Origin: Gaiellasilicea sp031371615
GTDB lineage: Bacteria; Actinomycetota; Thermoleophilia; Gaiellales; Gaiellaceae
Direction of reading: 5' to 3'
Length of the DNA: 32,331 nucleotides
Assembly (NCBI GenBank): GCA_031371615.1
Contig: JANMJY010000018.1
Coordinates: 1 to 32,331 of the forward strand
This document shows, one piece after another, positions 7,251 through 15,894 of the stretch (the stretch's first letter is position 1; each line of letters opens with the position of its first letter). The position numbers were made by a program, and so were the translations under genes. A model generated the notes under the pieces. That model ran no database searches. It was not told the origin of the DNA and saw only the letters and a program-made list of their open reading frames with translations.

Positions 7251-8837
7251 GTGTCTGCTGCCGCACATGCGCTCCCTCGCCGGGAGCTCGTCCTCGACCG
7301 CTACCGCCCGCTGAGGCCGCTCGGCAGCGGCGGCTCCGGGTCGGTCTGGCTCGCGCGCGACGAGCAGACCGGGCTGGACGTGGCGCTGAAGATCATCCCG
7401 CGAGAGGGGAAGGCCGCCGACCGCGCCGAGCGGGAAGCCGAAGCGGCGTCACGCCTGCGGCACGAGCGCTGTCTCCGCTCCTACGGGTTCGGCTCCGACT
7501 CCGGCCACGTCTACATCGCCTACGAGTACGTCAGCGGCAGGACGCTCCGGGACGCGATGCGCGCCGGCGAGCTGCGCGACGGCCAGGCAGTCGAGGCGGC
7601 GGCGCAGATCCTCGATGGTCTGGCACACGCGCACAGCCGCGGGATCATTCATCGCGACGTCAAGCCGTCGAACGTCCTGCTCGCGGACGACGAGGGCATC
7701 TCGGTCCGCCTCCTGGACTTCGGGCTCGCCCAGTTCGACGAGGCCGAGACGCTGACCGCGGTCGGCGACGTCCCCGGAACGCTCGCGTACATCTCGCCGG
7801 AGCGCCTGAGCGGCGAGGAAGCAGGCGCAGCCAGCGACGTCTGGGGAGTGGGAATCCTGCTCTGGGAGGCCCTGGCGGGCAAGCATCCGTTCTGGGGTGT
7901 GCCGCTGTCGAAGATGGCCGCCACGATCGAGGTGGGAGCGCCACCGCTCCAGCTGGAGCGTCCCGACCTGCCGAAGCGCCTGCTCAGTGCGCTCGGCCAC
8001 GCGCTCGCCCGCGACCCGGCCAGGCGTCCACCGGCGGCCGCACTCGCAAAGGAGCTGCGGGCGGCGCTGACCGGCGCGCAGCGTGCGACAAAGGTCGAAC
8101 GTGTCTATCAGACACAAAGTCTCCTCCGGTTGGCGCCCGCGGCCTCGGCGGGACTCGCCGCCGGCGTCGGCGCGGCGATGCTGCCGTTCTACCCCACCGG
8201 CGCCGCGCCGGCGATCGCCGTCATCGCAGCGGTGGCGGCTTTCCTAGCGCCTCGGGCCGGTCTCGCGCTCGCGCTCGCAGCGCCGGTCTTTCCCCTCGGC
8301 AACGTCTCGCTCGGCCTCGCCGTCGCCTACGGCGCGGTCGCGCTCGCCTGGCTCGCACTCTGCTGGCGGGACGCGCGCGCCGGCCTCGCCTTCCTGGCGG
8401 GGCCGCTGCTCGCACCGCTCGGCCTGCTGGCGCTCGCCCCGGTGGCCGTGGTCGCAGTGAGCCGCGGCGCCGCTCGACGTGCAGCGCAGGTGGTCGCGGC
8501 GGTCACGGCGGCGACCGTCACCGCCGGGCTCCGCGGCTGGGACCTTCCGTTCCGGCAGGGCGCGGTGCCACCGCTCGACCTCCCGGGTGTCGACAGCCCC
8601 ACGGCCACCGCCGCCACGCTCGTCGGGGCCGTCCCGGGCGACCTCGCACTGGAAGCGCTCGCGCTCACCGCGCTCACCGTCGCCCTCCCGTACGCTCGCA
8701 CACCGTGGCGGATCGCAGGTCTCGGCGCAGGTGCGCTCGCCGCCCTGCTCCTCGCCGCGCCGGCGGCACCGGCACTGCCGCTCGTCGCGGCGGTCTGGCT
8801 CACGTGCGCCGGGCTCGCGCTCAAGTCCGAGCATTAG
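7251..8837 (+). CDS. Ser/Thr protein kinase with multi-helix membrane C-terminus
   Basis: A 528-residue protein. Residues about 15-275 form a complete Hanks-type kinase: glycine loop GSGGSGSV (25-32), Lys47 in VALKII, catalytic HRDVKPSN (134-141), DFG at 156-158, and SPE in place of APE. Residues about 291-528 are strongly hydrophobic, with eight or so predicted helices, instead of the usual single TM plus PASTA. Between them, residues 285-289 (VYQTQ) are encoded by a palindromic repeat shared with the YceH gene. The start is GTG; no clear Shine-Dalgarno was seen. It stands just ahead of fhaA and ends 34 bases before the chosen fhaA start, so it probably phosphorylates FHA partners or other products of this operon (inference). 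Confidence 0.92.
   Translation: MSAAAHALPRRELVLDRYRPLRPLGSGGSGSVWLARDEQTGLDVALKIIPREGKAADRAEREAEAASRLRHERCLRSYGFGSDSGHVYIAYEYVSGRTLRDAMRAGELRDGQAVEAAAQILDGLAHAHSRGIIHRDVKPSNVLLADDEGISVRLLDFGLAQFDEAETLTAVGDVPGTLAYISPERLSGEEAGAASDVWGVGILLWEALAGKHPFWGVPLSKMAATIEVGAPPLQLERPDLPKRLLSALGHALARDPARRPPAAALAKELRAALTGAQRATKVERVYQTQSLLRLAPAASAGLAAGVGAAMLPFYPTGAAPAIAVIAAVAAFLAPRAGLALALAAPVFPLGNVSLGLAVAYGAVALAWLALCWRDARAGLAFLAGPLLAPLGLLALAPVAVVAVSRGAARRAAQVVAAVTAATVTAGLRGWDLPFRQGAVPPLDLPGVDSPTATAATLVGAVPGDLALEALALTALTVALPYARTPWRIAGLGAGALAALLLAAPAAPALPLVAAVWLTCAGLALKSEH
8094..8118 (+). repeat. In-frame palindromic element, copy 1
   Basis: A 25-base unit matching 30634-30658 at 24 of 25 positions. Its core GTGTCTATCAGACAC (8101-8115) is a 6-base inverted repeat with a 3-base centre. 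It encodes VERVYQTQ at the junction between kinase domain and membrane part. Confidence 0.85.
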
Positions 8838-8871
8838 ACTCGGTCGTCGGGGGAACGTGTTCCCCGACCGG

Positions 8872-9654
8872 ATGAGCGTCCTCAGGAACATCGAGCAGAA
8901 GATCGAAGGCCTCTTCGAGGGGATGTTCGGCCGTGCGTTCAGGACGCACGTTCAGCCGGTGGAGCTCGCGCGGAAGCTCGCGAAGGAGATGGACGAGCAC
9001 CGCACCATCTCGGTCTCCCGCGTCTACGTCCCGAACGAGTACTCCGTCTACCTCTCGGAAGGCGACCGCGCCCAGTTCTCGGGCTACGAAGGCTCGCTGA
9101 TCGGCGAGCTCCAGGACTATCTCGTCGAGCATGCGCGGCGCGAGACCTACGCACTGCTGACGCCACCCAAGGTGCTGATGCTGACCGACGCCGACCTGTC
9201 GATCGGCGAGTTCGGGATCGCGACACGGGTCGTGCAGCCCGAGGGCAAGCGCGGCCCTGCCCTCGACGAGCCGGCCGCTCAGGTCGAGCCGGGCGCGACG
9301 ATGATCTACAAGGCCAAGGCGCCGCAGCCGACGGAGGCCGTCTCCCCGGCCGAGCTCGGAGTCGAGCAGGAGTCGTTCTCGCTGACCATGAACAGGCGCA
9401 AGCACGCAGTCGAAGGCGGCAAGGTCGTGCTCGGGCGCTCCAAGGACTGCGACGTGCAGGTCGAGGACGCCAACGTCTCGAGGCGCCACGCCGAGCTGCG
9501 CAGGGAAGGCTCCTCCTGGTGGCTCGTCGATCTCGACTCGACCAACGGCACCGAGCTGAACGGCAAGCGGGTGCAGCGAATGCGGCTCGACGACGGGGAC
9601 ACGATTACCCTGGGCGCGACCGATCTCGTCTTCGAAAGGATTGCGCAGCCGTGA
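8872..9654 (+). CDS. fhaA: FhaA-type protein: DUF3662 plus FHA domain
   Basis: A 260-residue cytoplasmic protein. Residues 1-120 are the DUF3662/FhaA N-terminal domain (MSVLRNIEQKIEGLFEGMFGRAF, then VYVPNEYSVYLS). A linker of about 50 residues follows, then a C-terminal FHA domain (about 170-260) with the phosphothreonine-binding motifs GRSKDCDVQ, VSRRHAELR and STNGTELNG. FHA domains read phosphothreonine made by the kinases of the locus; the mycobacterial homologue acts on lipid II export through MviN. An in-frame GTG at 8857 is an alternative start; a GGGGGAA stretch lies just before it but is too close for normal use. A TAGACT hexamer at 8835-8840 may be a promoter. It overlaps fhaB by four bases. 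Confidence 0.93.
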   Translation: MSVLRNIEQKIEGLFEGMFGRAFRTHVQPVELARKLAKEMDEHRTISVSRVYVPNEYSVYLSEGDRAQFSGYEGSLIGELQDYLVEHARRETYALLTPPKVLMLTDADLSIGEFGIATRVVQPEGKRGPALDEPAAQVEPGATMIYKAKAPQPTEAVSPAELGVEQESFSLTMNRRKHAVEGGKVVLGRSKDCDVQVEDANVSRRHAELRREGSSWWLVDLDSTNGTELNGKRVQRMRLDDGDTITLGATDLVFERIAQP

Positions 9655-10127
9655 ACATCGCCGTCGACGAAGCGCTGCTGATCCTCAAGGTCGGCTTCAT
9701 CGTGCTGCTCTACCTCTTCATCTGGCGGATCGTCCGCAGCGCAAGCCGTGACTTCCGCGTCGGGCCAGCAGCGGAAAGCGTGATCCTGGCGCCGACGGAC
9801 GCGGCCGCGCTCGGGCTCGCCCCGGTGACCCGCGCCAAGCTCGTCGTCCTGAAGAGCCCGGCGCTCGACCCCGGCGAGGAGGTGCCGGTCGACTCGCTGC
9901 CGGTCGCGATCGGACGCGGCGGCCAGAACGAGATACCTCTCGAAGGCGACGACTTCGCCTCCGCGCAGCATGCGCGCTTCGAATCCAAGCGCGACGGCCT
10001 CTGGGTCGAGGACATCGGCTCGACGAACGGCACATTCGTGAACGGCGCCCGCGTGACGACGCCGCGGCGGCTCTCGAAGGGCGACGTCGTCCGCGTCGGC
10101 CAGACCGACTTCAGGGTGGACGTCTGA
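9651..10127 (+). CDS. fhaB: FhaB/FipA-type protein: one TM helix plus FHA domain
   Basis: A 158-residue protein with an N-terminal membrane helix (about residues 8-26, LLILKVGFIVLLYLFIWRIV) and a C-terminal FHA domain (about 85-158) carrying IGRGGQNEI, SAQHARFE and STNGTFVNG. In this conserved actinobacterial locus the protein ties phosphothreonine signals to cell division and peptidoglycan synthesis at the membrane. The GTG start overlaps the fhaA stop (GTGA), and its own stop overlaps the pstP start by one base (TGATG). Confidence 0.94.
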   Translation: MNIAVDEALLILKVGFIVLLYLFIWRIVRSASRDFRVGPAAESVILAPTDAAALGLAPVTRAKLVVLKSPALDPGEEVPVDSLPVAIGRGGQNEIPLEGDDFASAQHARFESKRDGLWVEDIGSTNGTFVNGARVTTPRRLSKGDVVRVGQTDFRVDV

Positions 10128-11143
10128 TGCTCGGCCGGTCGGCAGTCATCTCCGACACCGGGCGGCGGCGCAGGCACAACGAGGACCAGTACGTCTGCGT
10201 GCCTCCGCTTTTCGCGGTCGCGGACGGGATGGGCGGCGCGCAGGCGGGAGAGGTCGCGTCCGGTCTGGCCGCAGCCGTGCTGAACGAGGCGGCGCCGGAC
10301 GGGGGCATCGTCGAACGCGGCGAAGAGCGCGTCGCCTCGCTGATCCAGGAGGCGAACCGCCGGGTGTTCCAGCGCTCGAGCGAGGACGCGGCCACGTCCG
10401 GGATGGGGACGACGATGACGGTTGCGCTCGTGGACGGCGACACGATCGCGTGGGGCCACGTTGGCGACTCGCGCGCGTATCGCATCCGCGACGGCAAGGT
10501 CGAGCAGTTGACCGACGACCACTCGCTCGTCGGCGAGCTCGTGCGCAGCGGCAGGCTGTCGGTCGAGGAGGCGGAGTCGCACCCGCAGCGCTCGGTGATC
10601 ACCCGCGCCCTCGGGACCGAGGCCGACGTGGACGTTGACACCTTCACGGTCGAGGCTGAGCCGGGAGACATCTACCTGATCTGCTCCGACGGCCTCACGG
10701 ACATGGTTTCCTCGCGCGAGCTCGAGGCGCTGCTCGCCGACCGGATCGACGACCTCGACGCCCTGGCCCGCGTCCTCGTCGATGCAGCGAACGCCGGCGG
10801 GGGTGAGGACAACATCACGGTCGTCCTCTTCCAGATGGCCGCCAGCTCCCCGGCCAGCTCGGAAGTGACGATGGCGTCGCCGGCAGTGACCCTGCCCGAG
10901 CCGGAACCGGAAGCAACGGTGGACGACGAGGACACCCTCTCCGGGCTCGAGGCAATCCCGGCCGTCGACACCGCGGTCATGTCTCCCGACGCGGTGGAGG
11001 AGCAGCTACGGCAGCTCGAGCCGGAGCCCGAGCCGGTGCCCGCGACGCAGGCGAAGCCGCGCCGGCGGCTCACGCCGCTGATCGCGATCGTCGTGCTCCT
11101 CACGGCCATCGGCGTCCTCGCGTACTGGGGGCTGACCCGCTGA
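10127..11143 (+). CDS. pstP: PP2C-type Ser/Thr protein phosphatase
   Basis: A 338-residue protein. Residues about 1-240 are a PP2C/PPM phosphatase with the metal-site motifs RRRHNEDQ, ADGMGG (Asp33, Gly34), GMGTTM, GDSRAY, CSDGLTD and GGGEDNITVV, all intact. An acidic Pro/Glu-rich linker follows. A single TM helix near the C-terminus (about 316-335) leaves only a few residues outside the cell. It removes phosphate from the kinases and substrates of the locus. The linker end TPLIAIVVLLTAIGVLAYW is the membrane anchor. It sits 13 bases before rodA in the same transcript. Confidence 0.95.
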   Translation: MLGRSAVISDTGRRRRHNEDQYVCVPPLFAVADGMGGAQAGEVASGLAAAVLNEAAPDGGIVERGEERVASLIQEANRRVFQRSSEDAATSGMGTTMTVALVDGDTIAWGHVGDSRAYRIRDGKVEQLTDDHSLVGELVRSGRLSVEEAESHPQRSVITRALGTEADVDVDTFTVEAEPGDIYLICSDGLTDMVSSRELEALLADRIDDLDALARVLVDAANAGGGEDNITVVLFQMAASSPASSEVTMASPAVTLPEPEPEATVDDEDTLSGLEAIPAVDTAVMSPDAVEEQLRQLEPEPEPVPATQAKPRRRLTPLIAIVVLLTAIGVLAYWGLTR

Positions 11144-11156
11144 GTCCGCCGATCGC

Positions 11157-12473
11157 ATGACTGTGCGCAATCGAGAGCTGCTGAACCTGATCGCCGTGAG
11201 CCTCCTCACGGCGATTGGCTTTGCAAGCGTGTACATCGCCCGCTCCGAGGACGTCAACGCGGCCTCGCTCACGTACGCGGGCATCTTCATGGCGCTCTAC
11301 CTCACGGCACACCTGGTCGCGCGCTTCACGGTGCCCTACGCCGACCCCGTGCTGCTGGCGCTCGCGGCGCTGCTGTCAGCCATCGGGGTGACCGTGATCT
11401 ATCGGCTCGAGCCCGCCGACGCCGGCCGTCAGAGCATCTGGGTCGTGATCGGCGTCGTCCTGTTCGCATCGACGCTCCTCCTGCTCAGGCACGACTACCG
11501 GCGCGTCGAGTCGTACAAGTACCTGTTCGGGATCTCGGCAATCGTGCTGCTGATGCTGCCCGCGCTGCCGGGCATCGGGCAGACGATCAACGGCGCCCGC
11601 CTCTGGGTGAAGGTCGGCTCGTTCCAATTCCAGCCGGGCGAGCTGGCGAAGATCTTCCTGATCATCTTCCTCGCCGGCTATCTGCGCGACAAGCGTGAGG
11701 TGCTCGCGCAAGGGCGGCTCAAGGACTTCGGGCCGCTGCTCCTGATCTGGGGGGCTGCGATGCTCGTGCTGCTGCAGACGAACGACCTCGGTAGCGCGCT
11801 GCTTCAGTTCGGGATCTTCCTCGCGATGCTCTACGTTGCCACCGGCCGCGCCGCCTACGCGCTGGCGGGACTCGGGCTCTTCATCGCCGGCTCCGCGTTC
11901 GTCTACCACTTCGTCGGCCACGTGCACGATCGCGTCACGATCTGGCTCCATCCGTGGACCGACCAGCCGGTCTATTGCGCCTCGACCGGCGAACTCGCGC
12001 TCCGCCAGGACTGCGGCTCCTTCCAGCTCGTCAAGAGCCTCTACTCGATCGCAAACGGCGGCTTCGGCGGCACCGGCCTCGGCAAGGGCACCTTCACGAC
12101 GACCGCTGGCGACCCGATCATCCCGTTCCTCAACACCGACTTCATCTACTCCGCGATCGCGCAGGAGCTCGGCCTCGTCGGCGCAGCGGGGCTGCTGCTC
12201 GTCTTCATGCTCTTCGTGGCGCGCGGGATGCGGGTGGCGCTGATGGCCGACGATGGCTTCTCGAAGCTCCTCGCCGCCGGCCTGACCTTCGGCTTCGCGC
12301 TCCAGACGTTCATCATCGTCGGCGGCGTCCTCCGGGTGATCCCGCTGACGGGGATCACCCTCCCCTTCGTCTCCTACGGCGGATCGAGCGTCGTGGCGAA
12401 CTTCGTCCTGCTCGCAATGCTCCTGCTCGTCTCGAACCGCGCGAACGCGAACGCGCAGGGGCGGCGCGCGTGA
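11157..12473 (+). CDS. rodA: FtsW/RodA/SpoVE-type peptidoglycan glycosyltransferase
   Basis: A 438-residue SEDS protein with about ten to twelve membrane helices. It polymerises lipid II into glycan strands and works with a class B PBP. Family features include INGARLWVKVGSFQFQPGE, the LLQTNDLGSALL stretch, and the C-terminal TGITLPFVSYGGSS, which is highly conserved. The outer loop YCASTGELALRQDC contains two cysteines 14 residues apart; a disulfide is possible but not shown. The following GGFGGTGLGKG is the usual SIANGGxxGTGxG motif. It is paired with pbpA through a GTGA overlap, so RodA rather than FtsW is the better name. Confidence 0.95.
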   Translation: MTVRNRELLNLIAVSLLTAIGFASVYIARSEDVNAASLTYAGIFMALYLTAHLVARFTVPYADPVLLALAALLSAIGVTVIYRLEPADAGRQSIWVVIGVVLFASTLLLLRHDYRRVESYKYLFGISAIVLLMLPALPGIGQTINGARLWVKVGSFQFQPGELAKIFLIIFLAGYLRDKREVLAQGRLKDFGPLLLIWGAAMLVLLQTNDLGSALLQFGIFLAMLYVATGRAAYALAGLGLFIAGSAFVYHFVGHVHDRVTIWLHPWTDQPVYCASTGELALRQDCGSFQLVKSLYSIANGGFGGTGLGKGTFTTTAGDPIIPFLNTDFIYSAIAQELGLVGAAGLLLVFMLFVARGMRVALMADDGFSKLLAAGLTFGFALQTFIIVGGVLRVIPLTGITLPFVSYGGSSVVANFVLLAMLLLVSNRANANAQGRRA

Positions 12474-13942
12474 ACCGGCAGATCACCCGGCTCGCCTTCG
12501 CCGGGCTCGGGCTGATCGTGGCGCTCGTCGTCGCGACGACCTACTGGCAGACCTGGGCGGCAGGCGACCTCGCCGACCGCCAGGACAACCAGATCGAACG
12601 GGTAGCGCAGTTCACGATCAAGCGCGGCGAGATCAAGACTCCGGGTGCGGTGCTGGCGCGGAACGTCGCGAAGAAAATCGGCGGGCGGACGCTCTACTTC
12701 CGGGCGTACCCCACGCACGGCCTCGCGGCCCACGTCGTCGGCTACTCGACGCAGTCTCGCTTCCGTACCGGGCTCGAGCGGTCGATGAACGACTACCTGA
12801 CAGGCGCGAACGCGAACCTCTCGACAGTGCTGGACACGACCCTCGACCGGCTCAAGGGCACGACGATCAAGGGGAACGAACTGAAGCTGACGCTCAACGC
12901 GCGCGCCCAGCGCGTCGCGCTCCAGGCACTCGGCACCCGGTGCGGCGCGGTCGTCGCCCTCGAGCCCAAGACCGGGAAGGTGCTCGTGATGGCCTCCTCG
13001 CCCACGTACGACCCGAACGACGTCGAGGGCAACTTCGACCGCGCGACGGGAACGCGCGCAGACTGCAAGCGGCCGGACGCGCTCCTCAACCGCGCGACCG
13101 CCGGCCTCTACGCTCCCGGATCCACCTTCAAGGTCGTGACCGCTTCGGCCGCGATCGACTCTGGGCGGTTCACCCCGAGCTCGAGCTTCGTCGACCCCGG
13201 CTACTGCGAGGTCTACGGCAAGCGGGTCAACAACTACGACACGTCGTCGCCCTTCGGCCGGCTCGACCTGCGGACGGCGCTGAAGCACTCGGTCAACTCG
13301 GTCTTCTGCAACATCGGCAAGGAACTCGGGGCGAAGAAGCTGGTCGAGTACGCGAAGCGCTTCGGCTTCTACTCGACGCCGCCGCTGGAGACACCGTCGA
13401 ACGAGCGGGCGCCGAGCGGCCTCTTCAAGGGCACGACGCTCTTCGACCCGAAGGAGGACACCGATGTCGACCCGGGCCGGTTCGCCTTCGGCCAGGAGCG
13501 CTTGCTCGTGACGCCGCTGCAGATGGCGATGGTCGCGGCGACGATCGGCAACGACGGCGTCGTCATGCGGCCCTACGTGGTCGACCAGGTCGTGGGGTCC
13601 GACGGCTCGACCGTCATCCGGACAAAGCCACAGGATCTCGGCCGAGCGGTCAAGACCGAGACGGCGAAGGAGGTGGCCGAGATGATGAGGGGGGCCGTCG
13701 AGGGCGGTACCGGCACGGCCGCCAAGATCTCCGGGCTGATCGTCGGCGGGAAGACCGGAACCGCTGAGACGGGGATCGCGGGACTGAACACGACCTGGTT
13801 CATTTGCTACGCGGGCAAGGACAAGCCGCAAGTCGCGGTGGCGGTCGTGGTCGAGCAGCAGAACTCGACGGGCGGCGAGACAGCCGCCCCGGTCGCCCGC
13901 GAGGTGCTGCAGGCACTCCTGCCAGGCGCGGCGAACTCCTAA
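12470..13942 (+). CDS. pbpA: Class B penicillin-binding protein (PbpA type)
   Basis: A 490-residue D,D-transpeptidase that cross-links peptidoglycan outside the membrane. It has one N-terminal membrane helix (about 8-27), a dimerisation/pedestal region (about 30-150), and a transpeptidase domain. The active-site motifs are all present: STFK (Ser218, Lys221), SVN (274-276) and KTG (428-430). The GTG start (VNRQITRL) overlaps the rodA stop by four bases; the longer open frame upstream is a shadow of rodA. Several cysteines (for example in GYCEVYG and SVFCNIGK) are unusual for an exported domain. It is the cognate PBP of the RodA protein ahead of it. Confidence 0.95.
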   Translation: MNRQITRLAFAGLGLIVALVVATTYWQTWAAGDLADRQDNQIERVAQFTIKRGEIKTPGAVLARNVAKKIGGRTLYFRAYPTHGLAAHVVGYSTQSRFRTGLERSMNDYLTGANANLSTVLDTTLDRLKGTTIKGNELKLTLNARAQRVALQALGTRCGAVVALEPKTGKVLVMASSPTYDPNDVEGNFDRATGTRADCKRPDALLNRATAGLYAPGSTFKVVTASAAIDSGRFTPSSSFVDPGYCEVYGKRVNNYDTSSPFGRLDLRTALKHSVNSVFCNIGKELGAKKLVEYAKRFGFYSTPPLETPSNERAPSGLFKGTTLFDPKEDTDVDPGRFAFGQERLLVTPLQMAMVAATIGNDGVVMRPYVVDQVVGSDGSTVIRTKPQDLGRAVKTETAKEVAEMMRGAVEGGTGTAAKISGLIVGGKTGTAETGIAGLNTTWFICYAGKDKPQVAVAVVVEQQNSTGGETAAPVAREVLQALLPGAANS

Positions 13943-13945
13943 CCT
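13940..13945 (+). promoter_or_regulatory. -10-like hexamer for an internal pknB promoter
   Basis: TAACCT lies eight bases before the pknB ATG, overlapping the pbpA stop codon, with no Shine-Dalgarno between. This fits a leaderless transcript starting inside the operon. Confidence 0.4.
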
Positions 13946-13953
13946 GTACCGCT

Positions 13954-15894
13954 ATGGCGTCCGGCGACAATCTCATCGACACGCTCTTCGACGGGCGCTA
14001 CCTGATTATCCGAAAGCTCGGCTCGGGCGGGATGGCGAACGTCTACCTGGCCATGGATCAGGAACTCGGACGCCGCGTCGCGATCAAGATCCTCGACGAC
14101 CGCCACGCTCGCGACGAGCAGTTCGTGGAGCGGTTCCGGCGCGAGGCCCAGAACGCCGGCGGGCTCTCACATCCGAACATCGTCTCGATCTACGACCGGG
14201 GCGACTCGGAGGGCACGTACTACATCGCGATGGAGCACGTCGAGGGGCGGACGCTGAAGGAGCTGATCGTCGCGCGGGGCCCGTCACCGCTCGGGATCGC
14301 GATCGACTACACGCGGCAGATCCTCTCGGCGCTGCGCTTCGCCCACCGGAACGGGATCGTGCATCGCGACATCAAGCCCCACAACGTGATCGTGGACGGC
14401 GAGGGCCGGGTGAAGGTGATGGACTTCGGGATCGCCCGCGCCGGCGCCGCGAGCCAGATGACGGAGGCCGGGTCGATCATCGGCACAGCGCAATACCTCT
14501 CACCCGAGCAGGCGCGCGGCGCCCCTGTCGACCAGACGTCCGACCTCTACTCGACCGGGATCGTCCTCTATGAGCTGCTGACCGGCGCCGTGCCGTTCAC
14601 GGGAGAGACGCCCGTCGAGATCGCCATGAAGCACCTGTCGCAGGCGCCCGTGCCGCCGTCCGCGCACCGGCCCGAGGTGCCACGCGACCTCGACTACGTC
14701 GTCCTCCGCGCGCTCGCCAAGGATCCGGCCCAGCGCTACCACTCCGCCGAGGAGATGGACTCCGACCTCGAGCGGATCGCGCGCGGGATCGGCGTCTCCG
14801 CCGAGACGGCCGAGGCTGCGACGTCGGTGCTCTCCCGCACGGACGTGGGAGAGGCGGCCACGACGATCGGCCCGGCCGCGCCGCCGACCACCACGTACAC
14901 GCCAGGCCGCTACTACGAGTACGACGAGCCGCCGCGACACCGCTCCGTGTGGCCGTGGCTGCTGGCGATCCTGCTCGTGGCGGGCGCGCTCGTCGGCGGC
15001 TGGTTCGTCTACCAGGGCTTCCAGGATCAGCTGAGCCAGGCGAAGCCGGTCGCGGTCCCGGATGTCGTCGGCGTCCCCGAGCAGCTCGCAGTCCGTCAGA
15101 TCCGCAACGCCGACCTGAAGGAGCTGATCGTCCGCCAGGAAGACGAGGACGCGAAGAAGGGCCTCGTCTTCAAGCAGGACCCACAGCCCGGCGACAGAAC
15201 CGACCGCGGCAACTTCGTCACCATCTACGTCTCCGAAGGGAAGCCGAAGACGCACGTCCCGAACGTCGTCGGCAAGAGCCGCGACGAGGCGGTCGCGGAA
15301 CTCGTCAGCGCCAAGCTGAAGGCGAACGTCGTCACCGTGAACTCGCTCAAGACGGTCAACGAGGTGCTCGCGCAGGCGCCGAAGCCGGGCACGGAGCTGA
15401 TCGTCAACTCGACCGTCCGGATCAACGTCTCGAAGGGGCCGCGACCGATCACGATCCCGAACGTCGTCGGCAGCGCGTTCGAGACCGCCCAGTCGCAGCT
15501 CCAGGGCGTCGGCTTCGCCGTCGCCCGCGAGGATGTTGAGGACGCCGCCGATGCCGGGATCGTGGTCGGCCAGAATCCGACTGCCGGCGGCCAGCTGGGC
15601 AAGGGCTCGGTCGTCACGCTCCAGGTCTCGAAGGGACCTGCGACGTCGCAGGTCCCGGACGTCACGAGCCAGACCCAGGCCGACGCACGCGCGCAGCTGA
15701 AGTCGTCCGGCTTCACCGCTCAGGTCGTGGAGGAGATCGTCGACGACCAGACCCTGGACGGGAGAGTGCTCTCGCAGGATCCGGAGGGCGGCACCGACGC
15801 CAAGCAGGGCACGTCGGTGGTGATCGTCGTCGGCCGCTTCCAGGCCGCACCGCCCCCGGCCGCGACGACGACGGCAACGACGACCACTCCGTGA
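13954..15894 (+). CDS. pknB: PASTA-domain Ser/Thr protein kinase
   Basis: A 646-residue receptor kinase. The kinase domain (about 16-280) has the glycine loop GSGGMANV (23-30), Lys45, HRDIKPHN (137-144), DFG and SPE. A juxtamembrane linker, one TM helix (about 331-350) and four PASTA repeats follow. The repeats begin at about 366 (VPDVVGV), 434 (VPNVVGK), 503 (IPNVVGS) and 567 (VPDVTSQ), and the tail is Thr/Ala-rich. PASTA repeats bind muropeptides or lipid II and control the kinase. The ATG at 13954 is 12 bases after pbpA; a longer open frame upstream is a shadow. The stop overlaps the ddl start (GTGA). It is the standard last kinase of the locus. Confidence 0.97.
   Translation: MASGDNLIDTLFDGRYLIIRKLGSGGMANVYLAMDQELGRRVAIKILDDRHARDEQFVERFRREAQNAGGLSHPNIVSIYDRGDSEGTYYIAMEHVEGRTLKELIVARGPSPLGIAIDYTRQILSALRFAHRNGIVHRDIKPHNVIVDGEGRVKVMDFGIARAGAASQMTEAGSIIGTAQYLSPEQARGAPVDQTSDLYSTGIVLYELLTGAVPFTGETPVEIAMKHLSQAPVPPSAHRPEVPRDLDYVVLRALAKDPAQRYHSAEEMDSDLERIARGIGVSAETAEAATSVLSRTDVGEAATTIGPAAPPTTTYTPGRYYEYDEPPRHRSVWPWLLAILLVAGALVGGWFVYQGFQDQLSQAKPVAVPDVVGVPEQLAVRQIRNADLKELIVRQEDEDAKKGLVFKQDPQPGDRTDRGNFVTIYVSEGKPKTHVPNVVGKSRDEAVAELVSAKLKANVVTVNSLKTVNEVLAQAPKPGTELIVNSTVRINVSKGPRPITIPNVVGSAFETAQSQLQGVGFAVAREDVEDAADAGIVVGQNPTAGGQLGKGSVVTLQVSKGPATSQVPDVTSQTQADARAQLKSSGFTAQVVEEIVDDQTLDGRVLSQDPEGGTDAKQGTSVVIVVGRFQAAPPPAATTTATTTTP

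Noticed and set aside
12374..13831. Minus-strand 485-residue open frame opposite pbpA
   Set aside because: pbpA has all active-site motifs on the plus strand; the minus frame is a codon-bias shadow.
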